Origin: Bacillota bacterium
GTDB taxonomy: Bacteria; Bacillota; Clostridia; DSM-8532
DNA: 9,976 nucleotides
Assembly (NCBI GenBank): GCA_023446675.1
Contig: JAEXPO010000492.1
Location: forward strand, 1 to 9,976
Direction of reading: 5' to 3'
Each line of letters starts with the position of its first letter. The first letter of the stretch is position 1. A model generated the notes under the pieces. It ran no database searches. It worked only from the letters and a program-made list of their open reading frames with translations, and had not been told where the DNA came from. Shown in pieces: positions 7,277 to 9,976 of the stretch. The position numbers were made by a program, and so were the translations under genes.

Positions 7277-9976
7277 TTAATCAGGCATCTCCTGCGCAGC
7301 GGCGGCCAATTCCTGATTTTCAAGCAATTCGTAAAGCTCAACCTCAGGCAAAGGACGGCTGAATAGATAGCCCTGAATTTTTTCACATCGACTTTGGATA
7401 AGAAAATCAAACTGCTCCCTGGTTTCAACACCCTCCGCTACAACGGACATGCCCAGGCTTCGTCCGATTCGGATAATGTTTCCGGTAAGCTTGCCGCTGT
7501 TTTCATCAATGGTGACGTTATCTATAAAGGATTTATCAATTTTAAGGGTGGAAATGGGAAGCTGCTTTAAGTAGCTTAGGGAGGAATAGCCTTTTCCAAA
7601 ATCATCCAGAGCCATTTTTATGCCGTTTTTCCGAAGACCGTCAAGCTTTGCGGCCACCAGATCAAAGGATTCAATAAGAACGGATTCGGTTATTTCAAGC
7701 TCAAGGCACCGGGAATTAAGTCCATACTCCTCAAGTATGGACAGAACGGTTTCCTCAAAGTCCATCTGCATTAGCTGGAGAATGGAAATATTGACGCATA
7801 CGGTTATATCCTGATATCCCTTGTCATTAAGGCGCTTGATGAAAGCACAGGCATTTCTTAAAACCCACTGTCCCAGAGCAAGGATAATATGGGTATCCTC
7901 CGCAATCTTTATGAAGCGTACGGGCGAAACATAGCCCAGCTCCGGGCTGTGCCAGCGTATAAGAGCCTCAAGGCCTGTTATCCTTCCGCTTTTAATGTCC
8001 AGCTGAGGCTGGTAATAAAGCTCAAACTCACTATTATCAATGGCCTTCCGGAGGTATTTTTCAATATGCATGCGCTCGGTAAAGGGTTCGTTTAACCGGG
8101 GGTTATACAATACAAACCTGTCCCGGCCCTCTGCCTTTGCCTGATACATGGCGATGTCCGCGTATTTGAGAAGCTCCTCCAGGTGCCTGCCATGTGCGGG
8201 ATAAAGAACCATGCCGATACTGAAATTCATATGAACAAAGCTTCCATCCACCTCGAAGGCCTCCCTGAAGCCCTTTAAGAGAGCAACAGCCGCGGCCTGG
8301 GCTTCATCCTTTTCTCCGTCCAGCTTAATAAGCACCAGGAATTCGTCGCCGCCAATGCGGTAAACCGTGGCATTGGGCTTTATCAGGCTTTTTATTCTCT
8401 GGCCCGCAGCATTAATCAGCTTGTCGCCGTATGTATGGCCCATGGTATCGTTAATGTACTTAAAATTATCCATATCAATGTAAAGAATAGCGGCCCCTGC
8501 ACAGGGATACTCCTCACAGCTTCGCCGCGTTCTCTCAAAGGCCTCGCTGAGCTCAAGCTTGTTGGGAAGGCCTGTCAGAAGGTCATGATAAGCGATATAG
8601 CTCATCTTTTCTTCATTTTCACGGATAAGCTTATGATTTGCCAGAATTTCATCATACTGCTGCTTAAGCTCTTCCTCTGCGGCAGTCAGCTCCTCATAGG
8701 TCGATTCCAGCTCCTCGTAATTCTTCTGCAGGCGGGCTTCGTATTCCTTACTCATGGTAATGTCTATGAGGGACCCGGCAAAGCGGACGCAGGTACCGTT
8801 TTTATCCTTAAGAACCTTGCCCCTGGCATCAAACCACAGATACTCACCGGTTTTGCGCCTCATACGGTATTCCACATGATAGAAGGGCGTATCCCCCATA
8901 AGGTGCTCCCGGCGGGCTTTGTCCGCAAGGACTGCATCCTCGGGGTGGATGATTACCTTCCAGTCCCCGTTTTCTTCGTTGAGCTCACCCTTTTCATATC
9001 CAAGTATTTGGTAGGCTAAATCCGATATGTAATATTTGTTCCTTACCATATCCAAATCCCATATAATAGCTCCAGAACCACCTGTTGCCAGTCTGTAACG
9101 CTCATCACTGGTTTGGAGCAGGCCGCGCATTTTCTTAATGCGTCTTAAGTTGAGGCTGTTTATGACCAAAAGACTTATAAGTTCGGCAAAGACCATTGTG
9201 ACGCTCCAAACAAGGGTGCTGTAGGTTCGCAAAAAAGAAAAGGGCCGCTCCAATATTTCAATATCTCCCGGAATTTGATTTTCCGCAATGCCAAAACGGG
9301 TCATGGCATGGTAGTTAACGGCATTTAAGCGTGTGCTTCCATCCACGTAGGGAATTTCACCGGCAGACTCTCCCCCAAGGACCCGAAGGGCCAGAGCGGC
9401 AGCTTCCTTGCCCTGATAAACGCCGCTTGCCATGCTGCCCCCCATGGCTCCCCCTGTCATGCCGAAATCATACAGATGATAAACAGGAACGGCACTTTGG
9501 ACCGCTATGGCCTTAACGGCAGGATCAAAGCCCACAATCCGTCCCTCTCCGTCGCTGTAGTAGGTTGTTACAAGCACAATGCTGTCGTTTTCCAGTCCCT
9601 TAACCGTATTGATAACCTCATTGAAGGACAGATTGTTCATGGGGACAACGGTTAAATCCGAGTAAGCCTCCTTTATACTTTCCGTAGCGGACTGTCCGAC
9701 GGACAAGCCGCTTTCTGAGTTGTCAAAGAGCAGGTAAATGTTTTTAATATTGGGATTGATTTCAAGCGCCAGTCCTACGGTTTCCGCGGGATAAAGGGTT
9801 TCAATGACACCCGTAATATCGGGTTCACCATGGATGAGGGTTTCAATTCCGCTTTCATTGACTCCGCTGAAAACAATAGGCGCATCTGAAAAAAGCTCGC
9901 TCCGGTATTTAAGGGCAAAAGCAAGAGCAGCGTCATCGGTGGCCATAACAAGGTCAATTGGCAGGTTTTTGTATTT
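7277..9976 (-). CDS. Membrane sensor GGDEF-EAL protein with ABC_sub_bind-like and PAS domains (N-terminus cut)
   Basis: Probable c-di-GMP turnover enzyme. The frame is open to the right edge; the first ATG in view (9946) is internal, since the ten preceding codons (KYKNLPIDLV) fit the sensor fold. Counting from that ATG: residues 1-235 resemble the ABC_sub_bind family (PF04392), a periplasmic-binding-protein-like sensor outside the membrane; about 243-265 is a membrane helix followed by basic residues (NLRRIKK); about 278-397 is a PAS domain (PAS_3-like, IHPEDA, GSLIDIT); about 398-445 is a coiled coil; 450-612 is GGDEF with an intact GGDEF motif (532-536) and D491; 622-875 is EAL. The EAL part keeps EALIRW, VNIS, LEITES, DDFGKGYSSL, KIDKSFI, AEGVET and QGYLFSRP, so phosphodiesterase activity is expected. 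The RxxD inhibitory site before GGDEF is replaced by KPNA. The stop is TAA 7279-7277. The ligand cannot be read from the sequence. Confidence 0.93.
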   Translation of the reverse strand, partial: KYKNLPIDLVMATDDAALAFALKYRSELFSDAPIVFSGVNESGIETLIHGEPDITGVIETLYPAETVGLALEINPNIKNIYLLFDNSESGLSVGQSATESIKEAYSDLTVVPMNNLSFNEVINTVKGLENDSIVLVTTYYSDGEGRIVGFDPAVKAIAVQSAVPVYHLYDFGMTGGAMGGSMASGVYQGKEAAALALRVLGGESAGEIPYVDGSTRLNAVNYHAMTRFGIAENQIPGDIEILERPFSFLRTYSTLVWSVTMVFAELISLLVINSLNLRRIKKMRGLLQTSDERYRLATGGSGAIIWDLDMVRNKYYISDLAYQILGYEKGELNEENGDWKVIIHPEDAVLADKARREHLMGDTPFYHVEYRMRRKTGEYLWFDARGKVLKDKNGTCVRFAGSLIDITMSKEYEARLQKNYEELESTYEELTAAEEELKQQYDEILANHKLIRENEEKMSYIAYHDLLTGLPNKLELSEAFERTRRSCEEYPCAGAAILYIDMDNFKYINDTMGHTYGDKLINAAGQRIKSLIKPNATVYRIGGDEFLVLIKLDGEKDEAQAAAVALLKGFREAFEVDGSFVHMNFSIGMVLYPAHGRHLEELLKYADIAMYQAKAEGRDRFVLYNPRLNEPFTERMHIEKYLRKAIDNSEFELYYQPQLDIKSGRITGLEALIRWHSPELGYVSPVRFIKIAEDTHIILALGQWVLRNACAFIKRLNDKGYQDITVCVNISILQLMQMDFEETVLSILEEYGLNSRCLELEITESVLIESFDLVAAKLDGLRKNGIKMALDDFGKGYSSLSYLKQLPISTLKIDKSFIDNVTIDENSGKLTGNIIRIGRSLGMSVVAEGVETREQFDFLIQSRCEKIQGYLFSRPLPEVELYELLENQELAAAAQEMPD

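Overview
This window is about 50% G+C and reads as the chromosome of a low-to-mid GC Gram-positive anaerobe, probably class Clostridia of the Bacillota. I base that on the addB-addA gene order, the style of the protein sequences, a strong AGGAGG-type ribosome binding site, and the substrate-binding-sensor/PAS/GGDEF/EAL architecture. The genus cannot be named from the sequence. All three genes lie on the minus strand, so transcription runs from right to left.

Region by region, in the direction of transcription: (1) 9976-7277 is a large membrane-anchored cyclic-di-GMP enzyme whose N-terminus lies beyond the right edge. It has an extracytoplasmic substrate-binding-protein-like sensor, one membrane helix, a PAS domain, a coiled coil, GGDEF and EAL. 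(2) 7276-7095 is a 182-base intergenic region with a good sigma-A-type promoter for addB, a second possible extended -10 promoter further upstream, and several short inverted repeats. (3) 7094-3664 is addB, the iron-sulfur nuclease subunit of the AddAB (RexBA) double-strand-break resection complex. It is split into two overlapping reading frames at a homopolymer junction (A6-T-G8 on the coding strand). (4) 3667-1 is addA, the helicase/nuclease subunit. It overlaps the addB stop codon by ATGA and runs off the left edge before the end of its C-terminal nuclease domain.

AddA and AddB work together. AddA supplies the UvrD-like 3'-5' motor and one nuclease. AddB supplies an inactive helicase-like scaffold, a 4Fe-4S-stabilised second nuclease and, in the B. 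subtilis enzyme, Chi recognition. The promoter, the ATGA overlap and the shared Shine-Dalgarno region point to one transcript. The c-di-GMP gene appears to be functionally unrelated.

The window is mostly ordinary core genome and I see no clear undescribed system. The item most worth checking is the addB frame break, which could be a sequencing error, a real mutation, a slipped-strand contingency site, or -1 ribosomal/transcriptional slippage. Secondary items are a tandem-repeat-encoded charged insertion in AddA plus two other acidic insertions, a missing product-inhibition site in the GGDEF domain, and the inverted repeats around the addB promoter.
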